Assembly: GCA_913777465.1 (NCBI GenBank)
Contig: CAJYRQ010000036.1
Coordinates: 62,001-126,000, forward strand
Direction: 5' to 3'
DNA length: 64,000 bases
DNA from: an uncultured Chryseobacterium sp.
GTDB taxonomy: Bacteria > Bacteroidota > Bacteroidia > Flavobacteriales > Weeksellaceae
Shown: piece after piece, positions 8,368-17,743 of the stretch
Layout: every line of letters begins with the position of its first letter
How positions within the stretch are numbered: the first letter of the stretch is position 1
Notes under the pieces: generated by a model
What the model was told of the DNA's origin: nothing
The model's input: the letters and a program-made list of their open reading frames with translations, nothing else
Database searches by the model: none
Translations under genes and position numbers: made by a program

Positions 8368-8853
8368 TTAGTCGGAATCTTTGTCTGCTACAAAAAAGTC
8401 GTCTGCGTCTTCTGCAATCGGGATGTAAAGTCTCTCCCAGACTTTGCTTTTTACCATATCCCAGCTGTGCCCTTTGCCTTTCAGATCTTCCGCCAGCAGT
8501 ACCGTTCCCGGTTTGATCATGAAAGTGGATCCGTCGGTTACTTTGAATCTGATGTTTCCTTTGATGGTAATCACATACTGCCTTCTCGGTGCAGGATGGG
8601 CATTCTTTTCCCATTCTTCGGTTTTGTTGCTCATCCAGAACGTACTGGTGTTCATGTGCTTCAGCGTCGGGATCTTCCCTTTTTCAAAAGTGCAGGTACC
8701 GTCGGGCTTATTGATGAGCCTGATGGCCGGAATCGATTCCGTGGTTTCTTCTGCTTTAACGCTGACGTGCTTCTTGTGATGATCTTGTGCATTCATAAAA
8801 CTCATTGTTGAAAATGCTACAACAAGGCTCATGCCTTTAACAAAGTTTTTCAT
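8368..8853 (-). CDS. Exported cupin-domain protein
   Basis: This 161-residue protein has a signal peptide ending near MNAQ (about residue 23) and a small cupin-like barrel: RQYVITIKGNIRFKVTDGS is followed by IKPGTVLLAEDLKGKGHSW, resembling the second cupin motif with PG and a terminal His. Cupins bind metals or small molecules; the ligand is unknown. It is the last gene of a three-gene unit after an outer-membrane porin and a Dabb protein, all likely exported. The function is unassigned. Confidence 0.75.
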   Translation of the reverse strand: MKNFVKGMSLVVAFSTMSFMNAQDHHKKHVSVKAEETTESIPAIRLINKPDGTCTFEKGKIPTLKHMNTSTFWMSNKTEEWEKNAHPAPRRQYVITIKGNIRFKVTDGSTFMIKPGTVLLAEDLKGKGHSWDMVKSKVWERLYIPIAEDADDFFVADKDSD

Positions 8854-8873
8854 TTCTAATCGGATTCTTTTTT

Positions 8874-9302
8874 TTAGGGGTTGTAAACGGTATCGTGAAC
8901 CAGCATTCTTTCAAAGAACGGCTTGTATTTCTGTACGAGGGCCAGGTGTTCCGGAAGTTGCCCGTAGGCTTCAAGTTCTTCCAGGCTGTCGAATTCCATG
9001 GAGGCATTATAGGTAAAGCTATTGTCCAGAACATTTCTCGGACTTGATGCGGCAGGCTTTCCATAGCGGAGGTTTTTCTGGTAAGGAAGTTGGGCCAGTC
9101 CTTTGAAAAAGTTCTCAAAGTCTTTTACTTCAGCTTTGGAAAGGTCTTTCCGGAGCCAGAACAATAAATAATGGAAGTACACTTTTTTCTTTTTTATGGG
9201 GTTAAACATGGGTAAGGCAGAGGCAAACAGATTTCCTGAAACCAGCAATAAAACTGAAGCCTGTACCGAACGGAATAAAAATTTTCTTCTTTCCATAATC
9301 AA
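8874..9302 (-). CDS. Dabb (stress-responsive A/B barrel) domain protein, exported
   Basis: This 142-residue protein begins with an Arg-Arg-containing N-terminus (ERRKFLFR) followed by a hydrophobic segment, similar to a Tat or lipoprotein-like signal. The mature part matches the Dabb ferredoxin-like fold: VYFHYLLFWLRKD at the start and NASMEFDSLEELEAYGQLPEHLALVQKY split over residues of about 95-125. Dabb proteins dimerise and often bind small hydrophobic ligands or act as decarboxylases or cyclases. It lies 20 bases from the cupin gene and 23 bases after the porin gene, so operon membership is very likely. Confidence 0.8.
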   Translation of the reverse strand: MIMERRKFLFRSVQASVLLLVSGNLFASALPMFNPIKKKKVYFHYLLFWLRKDLSKAEVKDFENFFKGLAQLPYQKNLRYGKPAASSPRNVLDNSFTYNASMEFDSLEELEAYGQLPEHLALVQKYKPFFERMLVHDTVYNP

Positions 9303-9325
9303 TATATTTTGTTTAGGGTTGATGT

Positions 9326-10654
9326 TTAATTAATATCAATTCTGTATTTCAGGACGAACTGCCATTTCCGGTCTGACACCACAGCATTATTCGCAGCATC
9401 CGGTGTAAAGACAGGGCGGTTCTGCGCATCGAAAGTGAATCTGGAGGACATCCCGTTCATCAACAGGGAAATTCCGGCATCATAAATTACGGCATTGTCA
9501 TGAAGGCCTTTCAGGTCAGACAGCTGGATTCCGACGGCAGGCTGAAGCTGCAGGTCTTTCTTTTCTTTGTTTAAATAAGGCAACGTTCCGCCCAACTGGA
9601 GATAATAGGTATTCCCGGTTCCGATCACGGGCATGGCATTTCCGGCCCCGTTAAGGCTGGCCAGGGAAGCATCCACCGAAGTTGCCGGATTATTGGTCCC
9701 GACGTAACGGATGTAATTCGGGCCGTAATCATTATGCATCGCCATGGCATAAGCACTTACGGAAGTTCCTTTTTCTTTATTCAGCGGCGCATCGTAGAAC
9801 AGGTCTGCGGCAAAGCTTTTCATATCATCATTTACCGTATTTTTAGCGGCGTCCTGATGCCACATTGCATTGTGGATGTAATCGAATCCTGCACCCAAAC
9901 TCAGGACATTCTTCTTTCCTACATACGTTCCGGAATTAAACGGAGTGGAAATATTTTCGGTATCCAGGAAAGCATACCGGAAATACCCTGAGAAATCTTT
10001 ATGCGGCGAATTTTTACTGAATGTGGAAACATTGGGCTTCGGATCTGCGGTCGCCATCGTATACGGATCGGCTACGACCAATCGGTAATCAAATTTTCCC
10101 AGCTGCCCTTTGATGTAGGCACTGAGTTCGCGCACCGTATAGTCCGTAGCACCGGCATTGGAAGCAGCGTAGGCCGGAAGATCGTACAACAATGTATTCA
10201 ACGGGCCCGTGGTAAAACGGGAAAGCCCTCTCCAGGTGGAACGTCCGGCCCCGAAAGCAATTTTATCGTTAAAAGAATATTCGGCATAGGCATCCAGCAG
10301 ATCGAAATAATTGCTGCCTTTCGCATTCACATTCACATTGGTGGTTCCTCCCTGAAGCACAAACATCAGTTTTTCCGTCGGTTTGTACGTCATTTTTACC
10401 CTCACCCTGCGAAGTGAAAGATCGGATACGTCTGATTTTCTATCGTTGTTAATCCTACTTCCCGGATTCAGCTGGGCATAACGTGCCCACAATTCAGCAT
10501 ATCCGCTGAATGAAATATACCGCGTATGCTGGTCGTTCAGGTAATGCGTAAGTGCGGGATTGCCGAAATCGTTTTTTTTCTGTGCTTCTCCTTTCTGGCT
10601 CATCCCAATTAATGAAGCGATGATGAGTCCGGTTTTAAGATACCTTCTGTCCAT
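9326..10654 (-). CDS. Outer-membrane porin (phosphate-selective-porin-like beta-barrel)
   Basis: This 442-residue protein has a signal peptide ending near GEAQ (about residue 25) and then strand-rich sequence. ISFSGYAELWARYAQ is a typical first barrel strand, the segment LSLRRVRVKMTYKP resembles porins of the OprO/OprP kind, and the last residues KYRIDIN could be the closing strand. It heads a three-gene unit divergent from an OmpR-type two-component system. Three 11-bp-phased repeats lie upstream of its start, so the neighbouring response regulator probably controls it. Substrate specificity cannot be read from the sequence. Confidence 0.78.
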   Translation of the reverse strand: MDRRYLKTGLIIASLIGMSQKGEAQKKNDFGNPALTHYLNDQHTRYISFSGYAELWARYAQLNPGSRINNDRKSDVSDLSLRRVRVKMTYKPTEKLMFVLQGGTTNVNVNAKGSNYFDLLDAYAEYSFNDKIAFGAGRSTWRGLSRFTTGPLNTLLYDLPAYAASNAGATDYTVRELSAYIKGQLGKFDYRLVVADPYTMATADPKPNVSTFSKNSPHKDFSGYFRYAFLDTENISTPFNSGTYVGKKNVLSLGAGFDYIHNAMWHQDAAKNTVNDDMKSFAADLFYDAPLNKEKGTSVSAYAMAMHNDYGPNYIRYVGTNNPATSVDASLASLNGAGNAMPVIGTGNTYYLQLGGTLPYLNKEKKDLQLQPAVGIQLSDLKGLHDNAVIYDAGISLLMNGMSSRFTFDAQNRPVFTPDAANNAVVSDRKWQFVLKYRIDIN

Positions 10655-10720
10655 AGTATTTCAGTGCTCTTTTCTTTGTTTTGACGGGGCAAAATTAGTT
10701 TTGAAAATCGGGGAATACTG

Positions 10721-10751
10721 TTAGAAAACTATTAGAAAACCTTTAGAAAAC
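10721..10751. promoter_or_regulatory. Three direct repeats phased by 11 bp, candidate response-regulator site
   Basis: TTAGAAAAC occurs at 10721-10729, 10732-10740 and 10743-10751, exactly 11 bases apart. OmpR/PhoB-family regulators bind head-to-tail repeats with this period. The site lies 67-97 bases upstream of the porin start and before the divergent two-component genes, so it could serve both. Confidence 0.7.
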
Positions 10752-10884
10752 CATTAAACGGGAGATTCCGTTTTTCCATGAATAAAATATGAAATACCTT
10801 TGTATGGGATTTGTACAGGGTCGGAATCCAGACTTTTAAAAAACGCTGTCTGGCTGATCTTTCCTGTCTGAAACAGTATTCCAG

Positions 10885-11574
10885 ATGAAAATTTTAATCA
10901 TAGAAGACAATGCCCGGGTTTCTGCCCTGCTGAAACGGGGTCTTGAAAGCCAGGGCTATCAGATCTACATTTCGGAAGATGCGGAAGATGCATTGGTTTT
11001 AGCAGACCGGATGGAGTTTGGCCTGATCATTACAGATATTATGCTTCCGCAGATGAACGGCATCGAATTCAGTAAAATTATTAAGCAGAAACATCCCGAC
11101 CTTCCGATTATTATGCTGACGGCCCTGGGAACCATTGATGAAAAGATCGAAGGTTTCGATGCCGGAGCCGACGATTACATGGTAAAACCTTTTGAAATCA
11201 GGGAACTCTATGCCCGGATAAAAGCCGTGCTACTGAGAAAATCATCATTGCCGAAAAAAGAGGAAACGCCGGATGTTATTCAGTACCATCAGCTGGTCAT
11301 CCATCAGAAAACCAACCGCGTGTTCCGGGATGGAAAAGAAATTGTTCTCACACCAAAAGAATTTAAGCTGTTGGTTTTCCTGATGACTCATGCAGAGCGC
11401 ATTCTGACCCGGGAAGAAATTGCAGAAAATGTCTGGGGCAACCATTTTGATACCGGCACCAATTATATTGATGTCTATATTGCCTATCTGCGTAAGAAAA
11501 TCGATAAGGATTTCAATGAGAAACTGATTCATACCAAACCCGGAACGGGATTTATTTTTACCCGCAACTTATGA
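10885..11574 (+). CDS. OmpR-family response regulator
   Basis: This 229-residue regulator has a receiver domain (about 1-120) with acidic residues ED at 7-8, phospho-acceptor Asp51 in ITDIMLPQMNG, a Thr in MLTALG and Lys in DYMVKPFE. The winged HTH follows (about 130-229; VLTPKEFKLLVFLM and YIDVYIAYLRKKID). Phosphorylation by the kinase encoded by the overlapping next gene would activate DNA binding. The phased TTAGAAAAC repeats upstream are the most likely target, giving control of the divergent porin operon and possibly autoregulation. Confidence 0.95.
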   Translation: MKILIIEDNARVSALLKRGLESQGYQIYISEDAEDALVLADRMEFGLIITDIMLPQMNGIEFSKIIKQKHPDLPIIMLTALGTIDEKIEGFDAGADDYMVKPFEIRELYARIKAVLLRKSSLPKKEETPDVIQYHQLVIHQKTNRVFRDGKEIVLTPKEFKLLVFLMTHAERILTREEIAENVWGNHFDTGTNYIDVYIAYLRKKIDKDFNEKLIHTKPGTGFIFTRNL

Positions 11575-12962
11575 AAATCGCTACCCGGACTGCGTTGATG
11601 TACGCACTGATTACCGCAGGCATCCTCTTTGTTTTTGCCTACGTCCTTTATTTTGTTTCAGAAAGAAACAGGAATGATGAATTCAATGACCGCTTAGGCT
11701 ACAAAATTATCTGGAGGGCCGAATTCATCTTCGATGCCAATATAGACGGCAACAAAATAAAAAAGCTTCATGAACGGAACAAAAAGATGCTGAATGAAGC
11801 CGACATCAGTGTCTATAACAGTAAAAAACAACTGATTTTCACAGACATTAAACCCAGTTCAAAAAATCCTTATTACCTTAACCGACTGATTAAAACCGGA
11901 AAAGATAAGCTTTCCTGGCAAAGAAGAGAACGGCAATACATGGCTTTCCGGTATGAATTTGACGGGGATAATTTTTACATCATCGGAAGCGCCGTCGATG
12001 TGACCGGACTGGCCCACATTAAAGAATTCAGGAATGATATTATTGTGGTTTACATTATATCGGTTCTTATTATTTTTGTCATCGGCTTCTTGTTTTCCTA
12101 CTATACCCTAAAGCCTTTAAAGGATATTATCGTTCAGATCCGGGATATTTCAGAGCACAACCTTCACAAAAGGCTGGTGGTTCCCAAAGCGAAAGATGAA
12201 ATTTATGAGTTGACCGAAACATTTAATTCTACCTTTAACCGGCTGGAGAAATCATTCAGCAACCACCGCCAGTTTGTGACCACGATCTCCCATGAATTCC
12301 GCACTCCGCTTTCCACCCTGATTGCAGAGCTGGAACTTGCCAAAGAACTGAATGTGACGTTGGACGATTATAAAATTTCCATTAATAATGCCCTCCAGGA
12401 TGCAACGCATGCCTCCCAGCTTTCCTCTGCCCTGCTGGATTTCGCCAGGGCAAGCTATGATGCTTCCCAGATCAGCTTTACTGATGTACGGCTGGATGAG
12501 ATTCTTGCCGATGCCAAAGTGGATCTGCTCCAGAAAAACCAGGATTACAGGATCGGCATTCATTATATGGATAATCTGACCGATAAGGACGAAAGCAATT
12601 ACGATTTTCACGGAAATCCTTACCTGCTGCAGGTTGCTTTTCTAAACCTGATGGAAAATGCCTGCAAATATTCGGCAGACAGAAGCTGCCGGGTGGAAAT
12701 TGAAGTTCATGGCCGGATCCTGGACATCCGCTTTATCGACCGCGGTGCCGGAATTGATGAAAAGGACCGGGATAAAATTTTCGATCTGTTTTACCGCGGA
12801 GCTAATAAAAATAAGGAAAAAGGCAATGGCATCGGGTTATCGATTGTGAAAAGAATTATTGAAATGCATCAGGGAATGATTTTGCTCTCCTCGGTACCCG
12901 GCAAAGGAAGTGTTTTTCAGGTACGATTCAACTCCGACAATAAAAAAAACAGCCTTACATAA
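11571..12962 (+). CDS. Sensor histidine kinase
   Basis: This 463-residue membrane kinase has a transmembrane helix at about 8-30, a short extracytoplasmic sensor region (about 31-155), a second helix at about 156-178, and a HAMP linker. The HisKA domain carries His241 in ISHEFRTPLS. The ATPase domain has the N box (NLMENACKYS), G1 (DRGAGID), F box and G2 (GNGIGLSIV). It overlaps the response-regulator gene by four bases (ATGA), indicating translational coupling. The signal is unknown; the porin operon next door suggests a nutrient or envelope cue. Confidence 0.95.
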   Translation: MKIATRTALMYALITAGILFVFAYVLYFVSERNRNDEFNDRLGYKIIWRAEFIFDANIDGNKIKKLHERNKKMLNEADISVYNSKKQLIFTDIKPSSKNPYYLNRLIKTGKDKLSWQRRERQYMAFRYEFDGDNFYIIGSAVDVTGLAHIKEFRNDIIVVYIISVLIIFVIGFLFSYYTLKPLKDIIVQIRDISEHNLHKRLVVPKAKDEIYELTETFNSTFNRLEKSFSNHRQFVTTISHEFRTPLSTLIAELELAKELNVTLDDYKISINNALQDATHASQLSSALLDFARASYDASQISFTDVRLDEILADAKVDLLQKNQDYRIGIHYMDNLTDKDESNYDFHGNPYLLQVAFLNLMENACKYSADRSCRVEIEVHGRILDIRFIDRGAGIDEKDRDKIFDLFYRGANKNKEKGNGIGLSIVKRIIEMHQGMILLSSVPGKGSVFQVRFNSDNKKNSLT

Positions 12963-12990
12963 GACTGCTTTTCTGTTTTATCCTGTTGTT

Positions 12991-13746
12991 TTATGCCTTC
13001 AGCCATTCGGATTTGGAAAGGTAATTCTGATCCGGGTAATAGATGAAAAGAAGGTTTCTTCCTTTGATCGTATTGATGATCGGCTGGGTAAGATCCCGTG
13101 GTACTGCCGGACATCCCCAGCTTCTCCCGATTCTTTTATGCATGGCGGCAAACTGGTCGCTTACATAATCGGCACCGTGCATAACGATGGCTCTTCTGTA
13201 AGCCGCATCGTTAAAACCTTTGTCCATCCCCAACAGTTTCAGAGAATAGCCGTTGTCCCCCTGGTAAGTAGCATCCGTGATATAAAATCCTAAGCTGCTC
13301 TGCAACGAACTTTCCGTGTTAGAAAAATTCGTCGCAAATTCTTCGCCTGTATTTTTACCGTGAGCTACCAGTGAGTTGAACAACACTTTTTTCTCATTCA
13401 TGTCGATCACCCAAAGTCTTTTGGTGTTGGATGACATGGAGAAATCGCATACCGTCAGCAGATGCGAATCCGGATTAAGAAGACCAGCTTTCTTCAGGTT
13501 TTCAAATCCGGTCATGGCTTTAAAGAAAACGTCGGGATTAAGTTCGTGGCCCTGTTCAAAGGTAATTGAATGATACAATTCTTCGGATGAAGACATGGTC
13601 TTTTCTGCTTTCACAGAATTCATTTCAACTGATTTCTCAATTCTTTTGGTATTGATTTCATTTTTCATAACCGTCTTTTCCGGAGACCCGTAAAATGAAG
13701 TGGTAATCATGTAAACAATACCGAGTACGCTATAAATTCCTTTCAT
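12991..13746 (-). CDS. Murein L,D-transpeptidase catalytic-domain-like protein
   Basis: A longer open frame runs to 13794, but the internal ATG at 13744-13746 begins a normal export signal, so it is chosen (251 residues). The C-terminal half has HGADYVSDQF and then GRSWGCPAVP, the His and Cys pattern of YkuD-like L,D-transpeptidases and the related Bacteroidota family. Exported or membrane-tethered, it would act on peptidoglycan stem peptides, making 3-3 crosslinks or attaching proteins. It is transcribed alone, convergent with the two-component operon. Confidence 0.82.
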   Translation of the reverse strand: MKGIYSVLGIVYMITTSFYGSPEKTVMKNEINTKRIEKSVEMNSVKAEKTMSSSEELYHSITFEQGHELNPDVFFKAMTGFENLKKAGLLNPDSHLLTVCDFSMSSNTKRLWVIDMNEKKVLFNSLVAHGKNTGEEFATNFSNTESSLQSSLGFYITDATYQGDNGYSLKLLGMDKGFNDAAYRRAIVMHGADYVSDQFAAMHKRIGRSWGCPAVPRDLTQPIINTIKGRNLLFIYYPDQNYLSKSEWLKA

Positions 13747-13878
13747 TAAAAATATTATGTTAAATACAATTGCGGGACAAATGTATAAAAACATAACGGG
13801 TCAGGCGTTATAACTCTAAAAAGTTTAACGCTATTTAAGAAACTTTAACGTGCTGGTTTCTAGAATTTAAACCAGTGT

Positions 13879-14322
13879 TTATTTTTCAGAATCCGGTAGA
13901 AACTCAAGGCTTACGGAGTTCATACAATATCGTAATCCGGTAGGCTGAGGGCCGTCATCAAAGACGTGACCGAGATGCGAATCACATCTTTTGCAGAGCA
14001 CTTCTACCCTTTCCATTCCGAACGCCGTATCTCTTTTGTAATACACTCCTTCCTTATCAGCCTCAAAAAAACTTGGCCATCCGCAGCTGCTGGAAAATTT
14101 AGCATCCGAACGGAACAGGTGGTTTCCGCAAACAGCACAGTAATACTCTCCCAATTGATCGAATTCATTGTACTTTCCGGTGAAAGGCCTTTCTGTTGCC
14201 GCTTCTCTGGAGATTGCATACAAATCCGGAGAAAGAATGTTTCTCCATTCCTGATTCGGAATATCCAGTTTGGTACGGTCGGTCCGGGAATAGTATGGAT
14301 TGTTTTTTGCTTCGTGTTCCAT
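13879..14322 (-). CDS. msrB: Peptide-methionine (R)-S-oxide reductase
   Basis: This 147-residue MsrB has the two zinc CxxC pairs (Cys62/65 and Cys110/113), the segment SSCGWPSFFEA, the HLGHVFDDGP loop and catalytic Cys133 in RYCMNSVSL. It repairs methionine-R-sulfoxide with thioredoxin as reductant. No signal peptide is present, so it is cytoplasmic. No msrA lies beside it. A cysteine at position 80 may act as the recycling residue, but this is a family-based guess. Confidence 0.95.
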   Translation of the reverse strand: MEHEAKNNPYYSRTDRTKLDIPNQEWRNILSPDLYAISREAATERPFTGKYNEFDQLGEYYCAVCGNHLFRSDAKFSSSCGWPSFFEADKEGVYYKRDTAFGMERVEVLCKRCDSHLGHVFDDGPQPTGLRYCMNSVSLEFLPDSEK

Positions 14323-14530
14323 GTCATCTGTTTAACGTATTGATACCAGCTAAAATCAAACCATAACCGGATGAAAGTTTCAAAATTTAATTATTTTTAA
14401 GTAATGAATTCCGGATGACCATATTTGGCATTTTGTATTTATTTGATTTTAAATAAATTAAACCAAAATATATTCAGACAATAAGAAACTGAACCGGAAT
14501 GAAATCATCAATAAACGTATACCGAACCTT

Positions 14531-15775
14531 ATGAATGATGAAGCAAAAAGAAAACAGCTGAATAAGTACAAGGCTTTTGCCACCGGGCTATTCCTGCTGA
14601 TGGCCATTATTTTTATTATTACGACCATTCTCCAGAAGCGGATGGATTCCCATTGGATCGGCTATGTCCGTGCTTTTTCCGAAGCCGCCATGGTAGGCGC
14701 CCTCGCCGACTGGTTTGCCGTGACTGCACTGTTCCGCCATCCGCTGGGCCTGCCGATCCCGCATACCAATCTTATTGAGAACAGCAAGCAGCAGCTGGGC
14801 GATAATCTGGGCGGGTTTGTCGTAGATAATTTCCTGTCTCCTCAAAATATCCGTCCTTACATTCAGAAGCTGAAAATTTCAACTTTTGTGGGGGAATGGC
14901 TCGGAAAAGAAAAAAATCAGGAAATCCTGATCCGGAATATTTCCGATATCGTCCTGGATATCCTGAACAAGCTCGACGACGCGGAAGTAAGCCTATTTAT
15001 CAGCCGTAAAGTTTCTGAAATGGCCGGTGATGTAAAACTCAATAAAATCGTCGGCAACGGAATTACCTATGTTACGGAAAAAAATGACCATCAGCGGATG
15101 GTGACCAGCCTTTCTTCCCAGATCAAAAATTACATTCTTGAAAACAGCGAACTGATCAAAGAACGGGTCCGGAAAGGAAGCTATACTTTTATCCCGGCTT
15201 TTGTTGATAACAAGATTGCCGATAAGGTTACTACCGGGCTTTCCGATTTTTTTGCTGAAATCGAAGAAGATCCGAACCACGAGATCAGGGATCTGATTAC
15301 AAAACGGATCCAGGAATTTGCCGCCAACCTGGCTGAAGACCCTCAATGGGAGCAGGAGTTTACGACCATTAAGAATGATCTCCTGCAGCCTGAGAAGCTG
15401 AATGAATATTCCCGGGATATCTGGGCTTCCATCAAAAAGACGGTTACCGAAGAACTTCAGCAGGAACAATCATCCCTAAAAACCTATCTTTCCAAAAACC
15501 TGAATGAATTTGCCCTGAATTTGAATACCAATGAAACCCTCCAGTCCAAAATCGATAACTGGGTCCGCGTAACCGCCTATAAATACATCCTGAAAAATAC
15601 GCATCAGTTCGGAAACCTCATCAGTTCGACCGTCGGCAACTGGCAGGGAAAGGAACTAAGCGAAAAGCTGGAACTGGAAGTCGGCAAAGACCTGCAGTTT
15701 ATCCGGGTGAACGGAACTATGGTCGGCGGATTGGTCGGGTTGATTATTTATACGGTAGCGCATTTTTTCTTATGA
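14531..15775 (+). CDS. DUF445 family membrane protein
   Basis: This 414-residue protein has a hydrophobic helix near the N-terminus (about 15-32), then the DUF445 hallmark GALADWFAVTALFRHPLGLPIPH in two parts (residues of about 56-78), which includes a second hydrophobic stretch. A long helical, charged region follows, and a terminal membrane helix closes the protein (GGLVGLIIYTVAHFF). The family is widespread, with members implicated in envelope or membrane organisation but no agreed biochemical function. It stands alone with an A/T-rich promoter region upstream. Confidence 0.88.
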   Translation: MNDEAKRKQLNKYKAFATGLFLLMAIIFIITTILQKRMDSHWIGYVRAFSEAAMVGALADWFAVTALFRHPLGLPIPHTNLIENSKQQLGDNLGGFVVDNFLSPQNIRPYIQKLKISTFVGEWLGKEKNQEILIRNISDIVLDILNKLDDAEVSLFISRKVSEMAGDVKLNKIVGNGITYVTEKNDHQRMVTSLSSQIKNYILENSELIKERVRKGSYTFIPAFVDNKIADKVTTGLSDFFAEIEEDPNHEIRDLITKRIQEFAANLAEDPQWEQEFTTIKNDLLQPEKLNEYSRDIWASIKKTVTEELQQEQSSLKTYLSKNLNEFALNLNTNETLQSKIDNWVRVTAYKYILKNTHQFGNLISSTVGNWQGKELSEKLELEVGKDLQFIRVNGTMVGGLVGLIIYTVAHFFL

Positions 15776-15901
15776 TTCAGCACAACAGATACCAGGCTAC
15801 ACCCTGTGCTGAAATAACCCGCACCTCTGAAGCTATAGAACTAGACTATTATTCATCCTATTTTTTATAGCTTCTTGCCGTGTAAAATGATATGCTCAAT
15901 T

Positions 15902-15973
15902 ATTTAAATGATAAATTTTTAGTTTTTTCACCTATTTTTATATCTTTACTTTTATATAATTAATCATTTAAAT
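15902..15973. promoter_or_regulatory. Inverted repeat around the promoter of the XRE gene
   Basis: ATTTAAATGAT (15902-15912) and its exact reverse complement ATCATTTAAAT (15963-15973) flank a promoter-like stretch that includes TATCTTTA. The right arm ends 12 bases before the XRE start codon. It could be an autoregulatory operator or a looping site; that is inference. Confidence 0.45.
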
Positions 15974-15984
15974 AAAAACAACAA

Positions 15985-16407
15985 ATGGAGCGAAAAATAC
16001 ATCAGGGCAGAAACATAAAACGATTCAGGGAAATGTTGGGAATCAAGCAGGAAGCATTGGCTTTCGATTTGGGTGAGGAATGGAATCAAAAGAAGATCTC
16101 ACAGCTTGAACAGAAGGAAACGATTGAAGACCCTTTGCTTCAGAAAATATCCGGTGTATTAAAAATTCCCGTAGATGCTTTCAAGAACTTTGAGGAGGAA
16201 CACGCTGTAAATATTATTGCTAATACCTTTTCCCTGGATAACGGTTCATTATTCAGTGCCCGTGACATGCATGGTACAAGCCAGGTATTTACACCGGTAG
16301 AAACCATTCTTAAAATCCATGAAGAAAAAATTGCCCTTTACGAAAGAATGCTTAAAGAAAAAGATGAAATATTGCTGAAACTTGAAACTTTAAGGCATCC
16401 TCAATAA
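15985..16407 (+). CDS. XRE-family helix-turn-helix protein
   Basis: This 140-residue protein has an N-terminal XRE HTH (about 7-65; GRNIKRFREMLGIKQEALAF and the WNQKKISQLEQ recognition part). The C-terminal half ends in a helical or coiled-coil region (KIHEEKIALYERMLKEKDEI) that probably mediates dimerisation. This short HTH-plus-coil design is common in Bacteroidota. Targets are unknown, though the inverted repeat spanning its own promoter is a candidate. A terminator follows at 16440. Confidence 0.85.
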   Translation: MERKIHQGRNIKRFREMLGIKQEALAFDLGEEWNQKKISQLEQKETIEDPLLQKISGVLKIPVDAFKNFEEEHAVNIIANTFSLDNGSLFSARDMHGTSQVFTPVETILKIHEEKIALYERMLKEKDEILLKLETLRHPQ

Positions 16408-16439
16408 AAGATTGATCAAATATGATCCTGTAAAATTAA

Positions 16440-16468
16440 AAAAGCAACATCTTCCGGACGTTGCTTTT
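16440..16468. terminator. Bidirectional terminator
   Basis: AAAAGCAAC (16440-16448) pairs with GTTGCTTTT (16460-16468). It lies between the converging XRE and pyrD genes. Confidence 0.8.
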
Positions 16469-16555
16469 ATTATATATTTCAATAAGTTCTTCTTATTTCC
16501 TGTTCTTCATCCATTAAGCCAAGAGCCAGCTACCAAGGGTCTCCCGCCAGCAGCA

Positions 16556-17593
16556 CTATCTCGGTAAACGGCTTGCTCTTTTAAGGACTTCCCGGTTGAT
16601 ATCGTTGATAAGCTCCGGGCCTTCATAGATGAATCCGGTGTACAGCTGCACCAGGGTTGCGCCGGCGTCCAGTTTTTCAATGGCATCTTTAGCCGAATGG
16701 ATCCCGCCTACGCCGATGATCGGGAAAGCGCGATTGCTTTTCTCGGAAAGGTAGCGGATCATCCGGGTACTGCGTTCACGGATCGGTTTTCCGCTCAGTC
16801 CGCCGTTGCCGATCTGCGCCAGGACTTCCGGTGATGTTTTCAGTCCTTCCCGGTTAACGGAAGTGTTGGACACAATCACCCCGTCGATTTTCGTTTCTGC
16901 GATCAGGTCAATAATCTCATCAAGCTGGCGGTCATTCAGATCGGGAGCGATTTTTAAAAGAATCGGTTTCTGAACGCTTTTGGAAAGATTTATTTTTTTA
17001 ACTTCGGTAATCAGCTCACGCAGGTATTCCACATCTTCCAGCTTGGCATGGCTTCCTACGTTGGGGCAACTGACATTCAGGACAAAATAATCGACATGCG
17101 GATGCAGGCCCTCAAAGCACTGCAGGTAATCGCTGGTGTAATTTTCCGGAGCCGTATCCGTATTTTTTCCGATGTTCCCGCCGATGATGATTTTGCCTTT
17201 GTTGCCTTTCAGCTTTTCGATAGCGGCCTCCAGTCCGTCGTTATTGAATCCCATCCGGTTGATGATCCCTCCGTCTTCAATGAGGCGGAAGAGTCTTTTC
17301 TTAGGATTTCCGGCCTGTGCTTTAGGCGTCACCGTACCGATTTCCACGAATCCAAACCCAAGATCTGCCAGTTCATTGAAAAGCACGGCATTTTTATCAA
17401 ACCCGGCGGCAAGTCCGACCGGATTTTTGAACTTCAGTCCAAAAACTTCTCTTTCAAGACGTTTGTCTTCAATAGGTTTCGGTAAAAATAATTTAGTCAG
17501 AAAGCCGAAATTCTTAAGCATCGAGAAAGTAAAGTGATGCACGGCTTCAGGATCGAATCTGAAAAGGATCGGGCGGATCAGCGATTTGTACAT
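16556..17593 (-). CDS. pyrD: Quinone-dependent dihydroorotate dehydrogenase (class 2)
   Basis: This 345-residue flavoenzyme has the class 2 layout: an N-terminal membrane-associating extension (about 1-45), then the FMN-binding barrel with [19 protein letters not shown], the catalytic-serine segment [18 protein letters not shown] and the C-terminal phosphate loop [13 protein letters not shown]. It oxidises dihydroorotate to orotate in pyrimidine synthesis and passes electrons to menaquinone. It is transcribed alone and appears intact. Confidence 0.96.
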   Translation of the reverse strand: MYKSLIRPILFRFDPEAVHHFTFSMLKNFGFLTKLFLPKPIEDKRLEREVFGLKFKNPVGLAAGFDKNAVLFNELADLGFGFVEIGTVTPKAQAGNPKKRLFRLIEDGGIINRMGFNNDGLEAAIEKLKGNKGKIIIGGNIGKNTDTAPENYTSDYLQCFEGLHPHVDYFVLNVSCPNVGSHAKLEDVEYLRELITEVKKINLSKSVQKPILLKIAPDLNDRQLDEIIDLIAETKIDGVIVSNTSVNREGLKTSPEVLAQIGNGGLSGKPIRERSTRMIRYLSEKSNRAFPIIGVGGIHSAKDAIEKLDAGATLVQLYTGFIYEGPELINDINREVLKRASRLPR

Positions 17594-17743
17594 GCCTGGT
17601 TTTTGGGGTACAAAGATACTGATTTTTAGTTGAAAGCCGAAATCCTTTATTTAAACCTCTCGTGCTCATCTCTTTAAAGATACTTATGCTTTTAACGAAA
17701 GATTTATTTTAAGATCGTAGCCGTCTGGGGAGCAAAGAATAAA

